A DNA stretch of 64,000 bases from Carboxylicivirga sediminis (GTDB lineage: Bacteria; Bacteroidota; Bacteroidia; Bacteroidales; Marinilabiliaceae). The notes beneath the pieces are model-generated. The model was given only the letters and a program-made list of their open reading frames with translations. It ran no database searches and was not told the DNA's origin. Of the stretch, positions 25,825 through 34,763 are shown in pieces. The position numbers and the translations under genes are program-made. Within the stretch, counting starts at the first letter, position 1; each line of letters opens with the position of its first letter. Where the stretch lies: positions 62,001 through 126,000 of the forward strand of contig NZ_JAGTAR010000011.1 in the NCBI RefSeq assembly GCF_018156225.1, in the 5' to 3' direction.

Positions 25825-26352
25825 ATGAGAAAATTAAGGACAAGTGAGCTGAATCGTTTATCCATTGAAGAGTTTAAGAGTAGCTCAAAAATGCCCGTAA
25901 TAGTTGTATTGGACAATATTCGGAGTTTGAATAATGTTGGTTCGGTCTTTCGTACATCTGATGCGCTAAAAGTAGAGCGAATTGTGTTGTGCGGTATTAC
26001 GGCCACACCTCCTCACAAAGAAATACATAAAACGGCCCTTGGCGCTGAAGATGCTGTAGACTGGCAATATTTTGAGAACACAGAGGATGCTATTGTGCAA
26101 TTGAAGTCTGAAGGATGGGTTATTTGCAGTTTGGAACAGGTTGAGAATAGTACTTCAATTATTGATTTTGCGCCCGAAAAAGATGCCAAATATGCCATTG
26201 TGCTTGGCAATGAGGTAAAGGGCGTTCAACAGAAAATTGTTAACATGAGTGATGCCTGTATTGAAATTCCTCAGTATGGGACAAAGCACTCGTTTAACGT
26301 ATCGGTAAGTGCAGGCATTGTGCTTTGGGAACTCTTTCGTAAGTTGAATTAA
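25825..26352 (+). CDS. SpoU/TrmH family RNA 2'-O-methyltransferase
   Basis: SPOUT-fold methylase of 175 residues; the start at 25825 (MRKLRTSELNRLS) follows the promoter box. Motif 1 is VVLDNIRSLNNVGSVFRTSDA, motif 2 is YAIVLGNEVKGVQQ, and motif 3 is CIEIPQYGTKHSFNVSVSAGIVLWEL, the knot that binds S-adenosylmethionine. There is no N-terminal L30e-like domain, so it is a short member. The target is a tRNA or rRNA ribose; TrmH Gm18 or a similar site is possible, but the sequence does not decide it. Divergent from sucC. Confidence 0.9.
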   Translation: MRKLRTSELNRLSIEEFKSSSKMPVIVVLDNIRSLNNVGSVFRTSDALKVERIVLCGITATPPHKEIHKTALGAEDAVDWQYFENTEDAIVQLKSEGWVICSLEQVENSTSIIDFAPEKDAKYAIVLGNEVKGVQQKIVNMSDACIEIPQYGTKHSFNVSVSAGIVLWELFRKLN

Positions 26353-26381
26353 TCACTATTAGTTCGGTTTAAGTCACAAAA

Positions 26382-26409
26382 AAAAGGGGTAACTATTGTT
26401 ACCCCTTTT
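26382..26409. terminator. Bidirectional terminator
   Basis: Perfect twelve-pair inverted repeat AAAAGGGGTAAC / GTTACCCCTTTT with a four-base loop, between convergent genes. Confidence 0.9.
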
Positions 26410-26429
26410 CTATATCGTATAGTCTTTAA

Positions 26430-28151
26430 TTACTGAACGATTGATTTGAAAGTTGCATCTTCGAAGAATTTAGCAAATTCCATATCAGTTGTAGCTGCAG
26501 CTTTGAATTTAGCGTCTAATTCACAAGCCTTACGTAAGCTGTCAAACATCATGTCGTTATCAGCAGTTCTTGCACCAACAATAGCTTTCAGGTAGTATTT
26601 GAAACCTACTTCCATTGTGTTAGCGTTGATTGTTGATAAAGCAGCATCGTATTTAGTAGCTAGAATTTTAGCTAATGCAGCGTTGCAGCTTGTGCTGTTT
26701 CCGAAGTAACGGATTGCAGCATCATAGTCGCCTTTGTGGATAGCAACGATACCTAAGTTGTTGTCAAGCTCAGCACCTGCACCAGCAGCAGCTCCGAAAT
26801 ACTCTTCAGCTTTAGCGATATCGCCTTCGCGAAGTGCAATAACACCAAGGTTGTTGTTAACCTCAGCAACACCACCTTTAAGGCTGTTAGCTTTTTCAAA
26901 AGCAGCTTTAGCACCAGCTAAGTCACCTTTTGCATATTTAGCACAACCAACGTTGTTTTCAGCTCTCCAACACTTAGGGTGTTGAGAAGCAGCTGCTTGG
27001 TAAATCTTCAATTGCTCATCAACGTTGTCTGTTAAAGTAGCAGCATAAAGAAGTTCTTCTAAGTTAAGCTCGCTTGGGTTGTTGGCAGCCAGCTCAGAAA
27101 TTTCTTCGTCGCTTTTACCAATAACTTCAGCGTTTACAGCCATTTTAGAACGACGTAATTGTGGAAGAATTTCGTCAGCGATTACATCAAAAGTCTCTGA
27201 CATGTTCTTGATTTCACGCTCACGTACTTCAGGATCGCTGTACATAGAAAGAACGCGCAAGATAAGCTCTTTGTCCTGAATATTAGATTTTTCCATTAAC
27301 TCTTTGAAACCTTCCCAGTCTTCAGGAGTGTTTTTCAAAGTATATAATGCTTCGTCAGTACCACCTTCAACTTTAGCTTTCTTCATCTCACGTACTAAGT
27401 AATCTTTAGCTACTTTTTCGCGACGAGTTGCTAACTTGCTGTTTAAATCAGTTGGTCCGTCTGGTGAAGCATAAGCAGAAATATCAATGCCTTTGAAGTT
27501 GATGTTTTCAGCAGCTTCAATTTCTTTCATGTATTCTTTGATAGCAGCAATGTCTTCTTTCTTTAATTCAGAACCACGAATGTTTGATTGCTGGATTAAG
27601 AAGAAAATGTCAGCAGCTTTTGATTGAGCAATGATTCTTTGGAAAGCATCATCACCAATAGTTGATTGAGCTCCCTGGTCAGCTACTAATTCAGAAGTTG
27701 AGATAACACCTTCGGCGATTTTATAATCTTCAAAATCTTTAGTAGTAGAACCTTTAGTTGCTTTAATGCGAACAACTAAGTCAGAAACTCTCATGTTTTC
27801 GTTGTATGGTACTGAGTTGCTGTAAGTGTAAGTACCACCTGTGCTTGAAATTACTTTATCATTTCCTTCTACATTCTCACCTTGTACGCGGTATGATGGG
27901 AAAGCTGTCTCGCCTCCTTCGTATACTAATACAGGAGTAGCTTCGATGCTAACGTTTTTGTCGAAGTATTTTTCAGGGAACTGAACAGTCACATCAAGAT
28001 TAACTTGACCAGCGTGAGCTTCCAATACTGGAGGATTGACTGAATAACTAACGTCTTTAGCACCTTTGTTCATCTTGTCTAAACCAGAACAGCTCGCTAA
28101 CAAAGCTGCCACTGCTAGAGATGCAATTAGAGAAATTCTAATTCTTTTCAT
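26430..28151 (-). CDS. Outer-membrane lipoprotein with OmpA-like and TPR domains
   Basis: Lipoprotein of 573 residues (lipobox ALLASC, Cys21). An N-terminal beta-rich part (about 30-150) is followed by an OmpA-like segment (about 175-255) with FKGIDISAYASPDGP and NSKLATRREKVAKDYL, the usual peptidoglycan-binding-like signature. From about residue 360 a TPR block follows (ELLYAATLTDNVDEQLKIYQAAASQHPKCW, VNNNLGVIALREGDIAKAEEYFGAA). Similar lipoproteins are common in Bacteroidales, and I cannot give it a specific name. The codon use is strongly biased (GCA/GCT, AAA, GAA), which suggests high expression. It probably links or organises envelope complexes. It stands alone with its own promoter and terminator. 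Confidence 0.82.
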   Translation of the reverse strand: MKRIRISLIASLAVAALLASCSGLDKMNKGAKDVSYSVNPPVLEAHAGQVNLDVTVQFPEKYFDKNVSIEATPVLVYEGGETAFPSYRVQGENVEGNDKVISSTGGTYTYSNSVPYNENMRVSDLVVRIKATKGSTTKDFEDYKIAEGVISTSELVADQGAQSTIGDDAFQRIIAQSKAADIFFLIQQSNIRGSELKKEDIAAIKEYMKEIEAAENINFKGIDISAYASPDGPTDLNSKLATRREKVAKDYLVREMKKAKVEGGTDEALYTLKNTPEDWEGFKELMEKSNIQDKELILRVLSMYSDPEVREREIKNMSETFDVIADEILPQLRRSKMAVNAEVIGKSDEEISELAANNPSELNLEELLYAATLTDNVDEQLKIYQAAASQHPKCWRAENNVGCAKYAKGDLAGAKAAFEKANSLKGGVAEVNNNLGVIALREGDIAKAEEYFGAAAGAGAELDNNLGIVAIHKGDYDAAIRYFGNSTSCNAALAKILATKYDAALSTINANTMEVGFKYYLKAIVGARTADNDMMFDSLRKACELDAKFKAAATTDMEFAKFFEDATFKSIVQ

Positions 28152-28200
28152 AATGTTTACCCAATTATTTGTTTTTGACTTTAATCTACAGTGTTTCCTG

Positions 28201-28208
28201 CAAAATTA
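28201..28208 (-). promoter_or_regulatory. -7 box of the OmpA/TPR lipoprotein promoter
   Basis: On the - strand TAATTTTG, an exact TAnnTTTG match, about 50 bases before the ATG. Confidence 0.5.
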
Positions 28209-28474
28209 TAAATGTTTTTAAAAAATTAAATAGTGATATACCATTAAATGACATAATCATTCTTTAAAGATAAAGAAATAACCGAAAATAAACAGTTTAA
28301 TCACTAAAAACATGTCATTAATCTTGAATAAATGCCTTTTTTGTCAAATATTGTTAAATGTTTTTTGAGGGAATATTCTATCAAAATAGCGTAAATATAA
28401 TATGCTTTTTATTTTGATATTCCAGTTGAAATATTGTGTTGTGCTTTTTGTAAATCTTTTTAAAAGAAACAATT

Positions 28475-28493
28475 GGAGGCTATTGTAGCCTCC
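28475..28493 (-). terminator. Hairpin after the prolyl oligopeptidase gene
   Basis: Perfect eight-pair stem GGAGGCTA / TAGCCTCC with a three-base loop just behind the stop codon. The T-run on the - strand is weak. Confidence 0.6.
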
Positions 28494-28503
28494 TCTTTAT
28501 TTA

Positions 28504-30624
28504 CTATAAGTTCGGGGTTAATCCCATTTGGTCGAATGTGAATGTATATAAATCCGTCCATTCCTCTATAACTTTTGATGTAGGTGTGCCAGCGCCATGG
28601 CCTGCATCTGTTTCAATGCGTATCATCATTGGACGTTTGCCTCTATAGGCATTCTGTAACGTGGCAATGTATTTAAACGAATGGGCAGGTACCACACGAT
28701 CATCGTGATCAGCTGTTGTTACCATCACCGCCGGATAGTTTAGTTTGGGGTTAATGGCATGTACAGGAGAATACTTCCGTAAGTATTCAAACATTTCTTT
28801 ACTGTCCTCGCTTGTACCGTAATCGGTAGCCCAATATCGACCAATAGTAAAGTGCTGGTATCTGAGCATATCCATAACGCCCACTTGCGGGAAGGCAACT
28901 CTGAATAAGTCAGGTGTTTGGTTAATAACAGCACCTATTAATAGTCCACCATTTGAACCTCCTTGAATGGCCAGATACTTTGGTTTGGTATAGCCATTAT
29001 CTACTAAATAATTGGCAGCTGCTATAAAGTCATCAAATACATTTTGCTTCTGCATTTTTGTGCCGGCTTTATGCCATGCTTCACCATATTCACCACCACC
29101 ACGGAGGTTAGCTACTGCATAAATACCGCCATTCTCAAGCCATAATAAGCGTCGTACATCAAAACGTGGGTTTAAACTAACGTTAAAGCCGCCGTAACCA
29201 TATAGCCAGGTTGGATTATTACCATCCAGTTTGAGTCCTTTTTTGTGTACAATAAACATTGGTACTTCCGTACCGTCTTTACTGAGGTATTTAATTTGCT
29301 TGGTCTCATACTGGTCAATGTCAAAATCTATCTCGGTCTGGCTATAAAGTTCCGATTCATTAGTTTTAGTATTGTATTTATAAACTACAGCAGGGTAGGT
29401 ATATGATGAGAAGGTGTAGAATGTTTCCGGATCATCTGCCTTACCTCTGAAACCACTAACTGTGCCAACGGATGGTAATTCAACATCATATAAGTAATCT
29501 CCGTCAGGGTTGAAAACCTTGATTTGTGAATGGGCATCCTGTTGATAGTTGGCAAATACCTTACCACCTGTTAATGAAATGCCTTCCAGTACATTGTGCT
29601 TGTCTTCAGGTATTAATGTTGTCCAGTTAGAGCGTTCAGGATTTTCTGTATCCATTGAGATAACCTGGTATTTTGGTGCATCGTCATTGGTGTAAACCCA
29701 CAACTTACCGTTGACATGTTCAATCACCGAATAATCTTTCTCGAAAGAGGTAATCACTTTAATGACCGGCGAGTCTGTTTCTAAATTTTTAAAATATAAC
29801 GCATTACCTGAAGTTGATTCCGTAACGCTAATGATGAGAAATTTTTCATCATCTGTTACAGAAGCGCTGAAGCTCCAATCAGAATTTTCGGCATCTTCAT
29901 ATATCAATTGATCGGCTTCCTGAGCAGTGCCTACTTTGTGATAGTATATCTGACTGTTCTTGTTTTCACCTTTTAGTTCATCGCCCTCAGCAGGGGTAGG
30001 GTAGCGGTTGTAGAAAAAACCATCTTTATACCAGGCAATACCCGAAAACTTAATCCATTTCAGGTGGTCTGACAAAGTTTCGCCAGTTTCGATGTTTTTA
30101 ATGTAAAACTCGCGCCAGTCAGAACCGCCTCTTGAAACACCATATCCCAGGTATTTACCATCTTTAGACACCGAAAAGTTAGTGAGTGAAACAGTACCGT
30201 CATCGGACAAAGTATTTGGGTTTAAAAACAGAACAGGCTCACTATCCAGGGATTCCTGCATGTAATAAACACTTTGATTTTGTAAGCCATCATTTTTAGA
30301 GAAAAAATATTTGCCCCCGGCTTTAAAAGGAGCTGAGGTTCTTGGGTAGTTCCATATTTCGGTTAGTCGTTCTTTAATCTTTTGTCGATAAGGGATAGAT
30401 TCCAGATATGAGAAGGTCACTTCATTTTGCTTTTTGACCCATTCAGCTGTTTCTGCTGAGCGGTCATCTTCTAACCAGCGATATGGATCGGCTACTTTTG
30501 TGCCGAAGTATTCATCAACTACATCCCCTTTCTTAGTTTCGGGGTATTCATACGGACTTTTGTTGCAATCGCATGCGTTTAATACTAACATAGTTGTCAG
30601 AGTGAGAAGAAAAAGGTGTTTCAT
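28504..30624 (-). CDS. Prolyl oligopeptidase (S9A), lipoprotein
   Basis: Serine peptidase that cleaves short proline-containing peptides, 706 residues as usual. The N-terminus has a lipobox (LVLNAC, Cys18), so it is exported and lipid-anchored. The propeller domain starts from PYEYPETKKGDVVDEYFGTKVADPYRWLEDD, a family signature. The hydrolase domain has the nucleophile elbow AIQGGSNGGLL, the Asp in TADHDDRVVPAHSFKY and the His in ETDAGHGAGTPTS. Its start lies 11 bases from the next gene (an uncharacterised membrane protein) on the same strand, so they may form an operon. Confidence 0.95.
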   Translation of the reverse strand: MKHLFLLTLTTMLVLNACDCNKSPYEYPETKKGDVVDEYFGTKVADPYRWLEDDRSAETAEWVKKQNEVTFSYLESIPYRQKIKERLTEIWNYPRTSAPFKAGGKYFFSKNDGLQNQSVYYMQESLDSEPVLFLNPNTLSDDGTVSLTNFSVSKDGKYLGYGVSRGGSDWREFYIKNIETGETLSDHLKWIKFSGIAWYKDGFFYNRYPTPAEGDELKGENKNSQIYYHKVGTAQEADQLIYEDAENSDWSFSASVTDDEKFLIISVTESTSGNALYFKNLETDSPVIKVITSFEKDYSVIEHVNGKLWVYTNDDAPKYQVISMDTENPERSNWTTLIPEDKHNVLEGISLTGGKVFANYQQDAHSQIKVFNPDGDYLYDVELPSVGTVSGFRGKADDPETFYTFSSYTYPAVVYKYNTKTNESELYSQTEIDFDIDQYETKQIKYLSKDGTEVPMFIVHKKGLKLDGNNPTWLYGYGGFNVSLNPRFDVRRLLWLENGGIYAVANLRGGGEYGEAWHKAGTKMQKQNVFDDFIAAANYLVDNGYTKPKYLAIQGGSNGGLLIGAVINQTPDLFRVAFPQVGVMDMLRYQHFTIGRYWATDYGTSEDSKEMFEYLRKYSPVHAINPKLNYPAVMVTTADHDDRVVPAHSFKYIATLQNAYRGKRPMMIRIETDAGHGAGTPTSKVIEEWTDLYTFTFDQMGLTPNL

Positions 30625-30635
30625 GATGGGGAGAA

Positions 30636-31115
30636 TTAATAGAGTTTATTGTCTTGTTTGAGTTTATTTTCGGTGATTTTGCCTGTCATATAACCGGTGA
30701 GCATACCAAGTGCCCAGCCAATACTTACATTTGCCAGGGTATTGGCATTTTCCAATAATAAGCTAACCCCAAAGGCAATTATAGCACCTAGAGCCATTCC
30801 TATGGCAGTGTAGGCAGATGTGATTCGTCCGCTAACCTGCAGTTTATGCTCTATCTTCAGGTGTTTTTGCGATTCATCAACCCATTGTTCAAATTGCTTT
30901 CTGGATGATATATCGTCTTTAAAAAGAGGGGCGATGTTGTTGATAAAAGCTTCGCCCTCGATATTGAATTTACGGCAATGAGGGCATTTATCCATGTGTG
31001 TATCCAGAACATTGATTAACCTTGGCAGAACGGCCAAACTTAACGAACGAATCTGAACTTTGGGTATATCCTTAAGTTGAGCATTAAGTATATCAAATGC
31101 TTCTTGTTGCTTCAT
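30636..31115 (-). CDS. Uncharacterised membrane protein with CPHC motif
   Basis: A 159-residue protein, not assigned to a family I can name. The N-terminal half is soluble and contains LDTHMDKCPHCRKFNIEGEAF, a CxxC pair in the style of zinc-finger anti-sigma proteins. The C-terminal half has two membrane segments (TAIGMALGAIIAFGVSLLL and VSIGWALGMLTGYMTG) and a basic end (KITENKLKQDNKLY). It precedes the prolyl oligopeptidase gene by 11 bases and could be cotranscribed. A zf-HC2-type anti-sigma role is only a guess, since no sigma factor is adjacent. Confidence 0.6.
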   Translation of the reverse strand: MKQQEAFDILNAQLKDIPKVQIRSLSLAVLPRLINVLDTHMDKCPHCRKFNIEGEAFINNIAPLFKDDISSRKQFEQWVDESQKHLKIEHKLQVSGRITSAYTAIGMALGAIIAFGVSLLLENANTLANVSIGWALGMLTGYMTGKITENKLKQDNKLY

Positions 31116-31172
31116 GAAATAGTGTTTAGGTGTTTTCGGAAGTGTAAAATAGAAAAAAGAAGTGAGTGCATC

Positions 31173-31200
31173 AAAAAAAAGCCGTCTTAAGAGACGGCTT
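31173..31200 (-). terminator. Terminator after pnp
   Basis: Stem AAGCCGTCT / AGACGGCTT followed by eight T on the - strand. Confidence 0.9.
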
Positions 31201-31224
31201 CTAGAATTGTATAGAACTAACTAA

Positions 31225-33372
31225 TTAGTCTTTTTTAGGTTTTTCTTTGCGCTCAGGTTTTGGTAATAATACCTTACGCGAAAGCTTCAGTTTGCCAGTG
31301 CGCTGATCTACTTCGATCAACTTCACTTCAACTTCTTCACCTTCTTTAAGTGCATCTTCCACTTTTTCAAGACGGCGCCACTCAATTTCAGAGATGTGAA
31401 GCAAACCATCTTTACCTGGAAGAATTTCAACGAAGGCTCCGAAAGGAACAATTGACTTGACTTTACCGCGGTATACTTCACCCACTTCAGGTACTGCGAC
31501 AATCGCTTTTACTTTTGCAACTGCTGCGTCAATTGAAGCTTTATTGGAAGCAGAGATAGCTACTTTACCAATGTTACCTTCTTCTTCAATGGTAATTACG
31601 GTTTCAGTAGTGGCTTGAATTTCCTGGATAATCTTTCCACCTGGTCCGATAACAGAACCAATCATGTCCTTAGGAATATCGAAGTTAACGATACGTGGAG
31701 CATGTGGTTTGTAATCTTCGCGTGGCTCAGTGATGGTTTCCTCTAATTTATCAAGGATGTGCATGCGACCGGCTTTTGCCTGGTTAAGTGCCTTTTCCAA
31801 TACTTCGTATGATAAGCCATCAATCTTGATATCCATCTGAGTTGCTGTGATACCATCGCGTGTTCCGGTTACTTTGAAGTCCATATCACCCAAGTGATCC
31901 TCGTCACCTAAGATGTCTGAAAGCACTGCGAAATCGCCAGTTTTTTTATCTGAGATAAGCCCCATTGCAATGCCCGATACAGGCTTTTTAACAGGTACAC
32001 CAGCATCCATTAAGGCAAGTGTTCCGGCACAAACAGTAGCCATTGATGACGAACCGTTTGATTCCAGAATATCTGATACGATACGAACCGTGTAGGCATA
32101 GTTTTCAGGTAACATGCGTTTCAATGCACGGAAAGCCAGGTTACCGTGACCAATCTCACGGCGGCTGATTCCACGTGCAGGACGTGCATCACCGGTTGAG
32201 AATGGAGGGAAGTTGTAGTGTAATAAGAAGCGCTCGTAGCTCTTATTCATTACGTCATCAATCAACTTCTCATCTAACTTGGTACCTAATGTTACGGTAG
32301 TTAATGATTGTGTTTCACCACGGGTAAAGACAGCTGAACCATGAGGTCCTGGCAAGTAATCTACTTCACTCCAGATAGGACGAATTTCGTCAGTCTTACG
32401 ACCATCTAAACGAAATTTCTCGTCTAATACTACTTTACGAACCGCTTCTTTTTCAACGTCGTGGTAATATTTTTTAATTAACCCAACAGGAGCTTCTTCT
32501 TCAGAACCTTCCGGGTAATTTTCAGCAATAAACTCCTCAACGATAGCACCAAATGCATCAATACGCTCGTGCTTGTTTGGATTAGCTGACTTTGCTACAG
32601 CATAAGCTTTATCATAAGTTGCTTCCCAAACTTTCTTCTCAAGTTCTTCGTCGTTTTCTTCGTGACAGTACTCACGCTTTTCAGTCTTGCCAAGCGCTTC
32701 CATCATCTCGATCTGAGCCTGACACTGAACTTTAATTGCATCGTGAGCTACTTTCATAGCTTCCAACAAATCTGCTTCAGAAACTTCTGACATCTCACCT
32801 TCTACCATCATGATGTTTTCCATGGTAGCAGCAACGATGATGTCCATATCAGCTTCTTTTAATTGAGTTGCAGTTGGATTAACCAATAACTCACCGCCAA
32901 CACGTGCAACGCGTACTTCTGAGATAGGTCCGTTAAACGGAATATCAGAAACTGCCAAACAAGCAGAAGCTGCCAAACCAGCTAATTGATCTGGTAAAAT
33001 CTCATCATCAGCTGAAATAAGGTTAACTGTAACAAATGTATCAGCGTGGTAATCATCAGGGAAAAGAGGACGTAAAGCACGGTCAATTAAGCGCGATACT
33101 AATATTTCGTAATCTGATGGACGAGCCTCTCTTTTTTGAAATCCGCCAGGGAAACGTCCAACGGCTGCGTATTTCTCTTTGTATTCAACAGTTAGCGGCA
33201 TAAAATCAACATCAGGCTTTGCTTCTTTTGCAGAAACAACTGTCGCTAACAGATAGGTATTACCCATTTTTACAACTACCGATCCGTCAGCCTGCTTGGC
33301 TAACTTTCCTGTTTCAATGGTAATTGTTCTGCCATCACCCAGTTCAATAACTTTTTCAAATGGTTTAATCAT
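31225..33372 (-). CDS. pnp: Polynucleotide phosphorylase
   Basis: Phosphorolytic 3'-5' exoribonuclease and RNA polymerising enzyme, 715 residues. Two RNase PH cores are visible: the first with [30 protein letters not shown], the second with [20 protein letters not shown] and [14 protein letters not shown], and [22 protein letters not shown] domain ([19 protein letters not shown]) and S1 domain ([29 protein letters not shown]) complete it. The C-terminal tail is Lys/Glu-rich. It follows rpsO, in the usual bacterial pairing, but with separate promoter and terminator signals. Confidence 0.98.
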   Translation of the reverse strand: MIKPFEKVIELGDGRTITIETGKLAKQADGSVVVKMGNTYLLATVVSAKEAKPDVDFMPLTVEYKEKYAAVGRFPGGFQKREARPSDYEILVSRLIDRALRPLFPDDYHADTFVTVNLISADDEILPDQLAGLAASACLAVSDIPFNGPISEVRVARVGGELLVNPTATQLKEADMDIIVAATMENIMMVEGEMSEVSEADLLEAMKVAHDAIKVQCQAQIEMMEALGKTEKREYCHEENDEELEKKVWEATYDKAYAVAKSANPNKHERIDAFGAIVEEFIAENYPEGSEEEAPVGLIKKYYHDVEKEAVRKVVLDEKFRLDGRKTDEIRPIWSEVDYLPGPHGSAVFTRGETQSLTTVTLGTKLDEKLIDDVMNKSYERFLLHYNFPPFSTGDARPARGISRREIGHGNLAFRALKRMLPENYAYTVRIVSDILESNGSSSMATVCAGTLALMDAGVPVKKPVSGIAMGLISDKKTGDFAVLSDILGDEDHLGDMDFKVTGTRDGITATQMDIKIDGLSYEVLEKALNQAKAGRMHILDKLEETITEPREDYKPHAPRIVNFDIPKDMIGSVIGPGGKIIQEIQATTETVITIEEEGNIGKVAISASNKASIDAAVAKVKAIVAVPEVGEVYRGKVKSIVPFGAFVEILPGKDGLLHISEIEWRRLEKVEDALKEGEEVEVKLIEVDQRTGKLKLSRKVLLPKPERKEKPKKD

Positions 33373-33414
33373 GACAATTTTCTTATCTTTTTTTTATCCT
33401 TCTTTTATCACAGC

Positions 33415-33422
33415 CAAAGATA
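33415..33422 (-). promoter_or_regulatory. -7 box of the pnp promoter
   Basis: On the - strand TATCTTTG, exact TAnnTTTG match, about 43 bases before the pnp ATG. It shows that pnp can be transcribed apart from rpsO. Confidence 0.55.
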
Positions 33423-33527
33423 TGTATTAAACTTTGATTACGATAAAATTGGGATGGATTGTTTTAATTTATAAACGATAAATTAAGCAAAATGATCGCC
33501 AGTAGGGGTGTATGTTACGATTTTTAA

Positions 33528-33562
33528 CAAAAAAAAGAGCAACTACCGATAGATAGTTGCTC
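33528..33562 (-). terminator. Terminator after rpsO
   Basis: Nine-pair stem GAGCAACTA / TAGTTGCTC followed by a T-run on the - strand. Confidence 0.88.
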
Positions 33563-33583
33563 TCTAATACGTTTCTTAATTGC

Positions 33584-33853
33584 TTACTTACGAATACCAA
33601 GCTCAGCAATAATTTTACGATATCTTTCGATATCTTTTTTCTTTAAGTAGTCTAATAAGCTACGACGCTTACCTACTAACTTAATCAAAGCATGTTGTGT
33701 GCTATAATCTTTACGATTTGACTTTAAGTGCTCAGTCAAATGAGAGATACGGTATGAAAATAATGCAATCTGGCCCTCTGTAGAACCAGTATCAGAATTC
33801 GACTTTCCGTACTTCTCGAAGATTTCTTGCTTTTTCTCTTTTGTTAAGTACAT
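33584..33853 (-). CDS. rpsO: 30S ribosomal protein S15
   Basis: Binds the central domain of 16S rRNA. It has the standard length of 89 residues. The signatures SDTGSTEGQIALFSYRISHLTEHLKSN and RRSLLDYLKKKDIERYRKII are unmistakable. It has its own terminator, and a near-perfect promoter lies upstream (33882-33911). In E. coli S15 represses its own mRNA through a leader structure; no such structure was tested here. Confidence 0.98.
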   Translation of the reverse strand: MYLTKEKKQEIFEKYGKSNSDTGSTEGQIALFSYRISHLTEHLKSNRKDYSTQHALIKLVGKRRSLLDYLKKKDIERYRKIIAELGIRK

Positions 33854-33881
33854 AACTCTTGTTTAAATATATTTGCGGGTG

Positions 33882-33911
33882 CAAAGATACGTAATTAATT
33901 GGATGTGGCAA
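33882..33911 (-). promoter_or_regulatory. rpsO promoter
   Basis: On the - strand a TTG (33909-33911) is followed by 19 bases and then TATCTTTG (33882-33889). Both boxes and the spacing agree with the Bacteroidetes sigma consensus. It is one of the two clearest promoters in the window. Confidence 0.75.
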
Positions 33912-33936
33912 GCGTATGAAAACTAGTTTTTTATAA

Positions 33937-33969
33937 AAAAGGCAGTCGTGATACGTCAGACTGCCTTTT
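33937..33969 (-). terminator. Terminator after the LPP20-like lipoprotein gene
   Basis: Perfect eleven-pair stem AAAAGGCAGTC / GACTGCCTTTT followed by TTATAAAA-type T/A sequence on the - strand. Confidence 0.85.
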
Positions 33970-33989
33970 ATTCTGTTTCTCAATAGCTC

Positions 33990-34577
33990 TTAGAAACCTC
34001 TTTCTTCAGCCATTTTCTGCATTTCCTGGTTGAAGATTTCTTCGAATTTAGCTTTGTCGTAATCAACTTGTAATTTCTGGTTTTGAGAAATTTTGTTGTT
34101 GATGCCATTTAAAACATCATCTTTACTCACTTCAACAGCTATAAAACCTCTGTATTTACCATTAGGTAGTACGCTTTTTTTCTGACAGGCCACCACAATG
34201 TTATTGATGGTTTCGTCTGCTACTTCACGTGTCAGGTTTTCAAATTTTTGTTCAAATTCGGCAGCATCACCAAATTCACGTTCGTTCACATAGCGGTCGG
34301 TTACTGACTTGGTATTTGAGCTAATTAAAGTAACCAATCTTTGTTTGGCATTGAGAAGTGCTTTCTCCTCTGCTAAGCTGAGATCAGAGCTGGTTGCCAT
34401 GGCACTAGCACGGAAGAATTTCTTGTCAGAACGGCCGGCATCTTCACATGGCATATCTTCCAGAATTGTTCCAACTTCATTGTTAGTAGAAACTTTCTCT
34501 TTCGATTTACAGCTATTTAATCCAACAACAATGGATAAGGTTAAAAGTGCAACTCCAAAAAATCTTTTCGTATTCAT
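33990..34577 (-). CDS. LPP20-like lipoprotein
   Basis: A 195-residue lipoprotein (GLNSC, Cys23). The mature chain has FFRASAMATSSDLSLAEEKALLNAKQRL, DAAEFEQKFENLTREVADETINNIVVACQKK and GKYRGFIAVEVSKDDVL, which resemble the LPP20/flagellar-assembly T-like fold seen in many Bacteroidota proteins whose function is unknown. The fold call is based on pattern only. It is monocistronic with a good terminator behind it. No partner is suggested by the neighbours (rpsO and a K+ channel). Confidence 0.65.
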   Translation of the reverse strand: MNTKRFFGVALLTLSIVVGLNSCKSKEKVSTNNEVGTILEDMPCEDAGRSDKKFFRASAMATSSDLSLAEEKALLNAKQRLVTLISSNTKSVTDRYVNEREFGDAAEFEQKFENLTREVADETINNIVVACQKKSVLPNGKYRGFIAVEVSKDDVLNGINNKISQNQKLQVDYDKAKFEEIFNQEMQKMAEERGF

Positions 34578-34763
34578 AATTTATTCGTATTTGGGTTTCT
34601 AATTAAATTCTAACGTTCAACAACTATCAAAAAGCGAACCAAAAATTAACATTACTTAATAATTCCCTTTTTAGTTACGCCAAATTTCTTTTATACTGTT
34701 TTGACAACAAAAGGTTTAGCTTTTGGTACTTTTTAGCTTAAGTATTATTGAGTCTGTTGTTTG

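Larger units (their letters stand above)
28152..28503. other. AT-rich intergenic region
   Basis: No gene is seen. It holds the - strand promoter of the OmpA/TPR lipoprotein near 28201 and the hairpin after the prolyl oligopeptidase gene near 28475. The part between (about 28230-28440) is very AT-rich without a recognisable structure. Confidence 0.5.

Noticed and set aside
30434-30661. 75-residue + strand frame over the start of the prolyl oligopeptidase gene
   Set aside because: It overlaps the signal peptide of a clear gene on the other strand and shows no coding signal.
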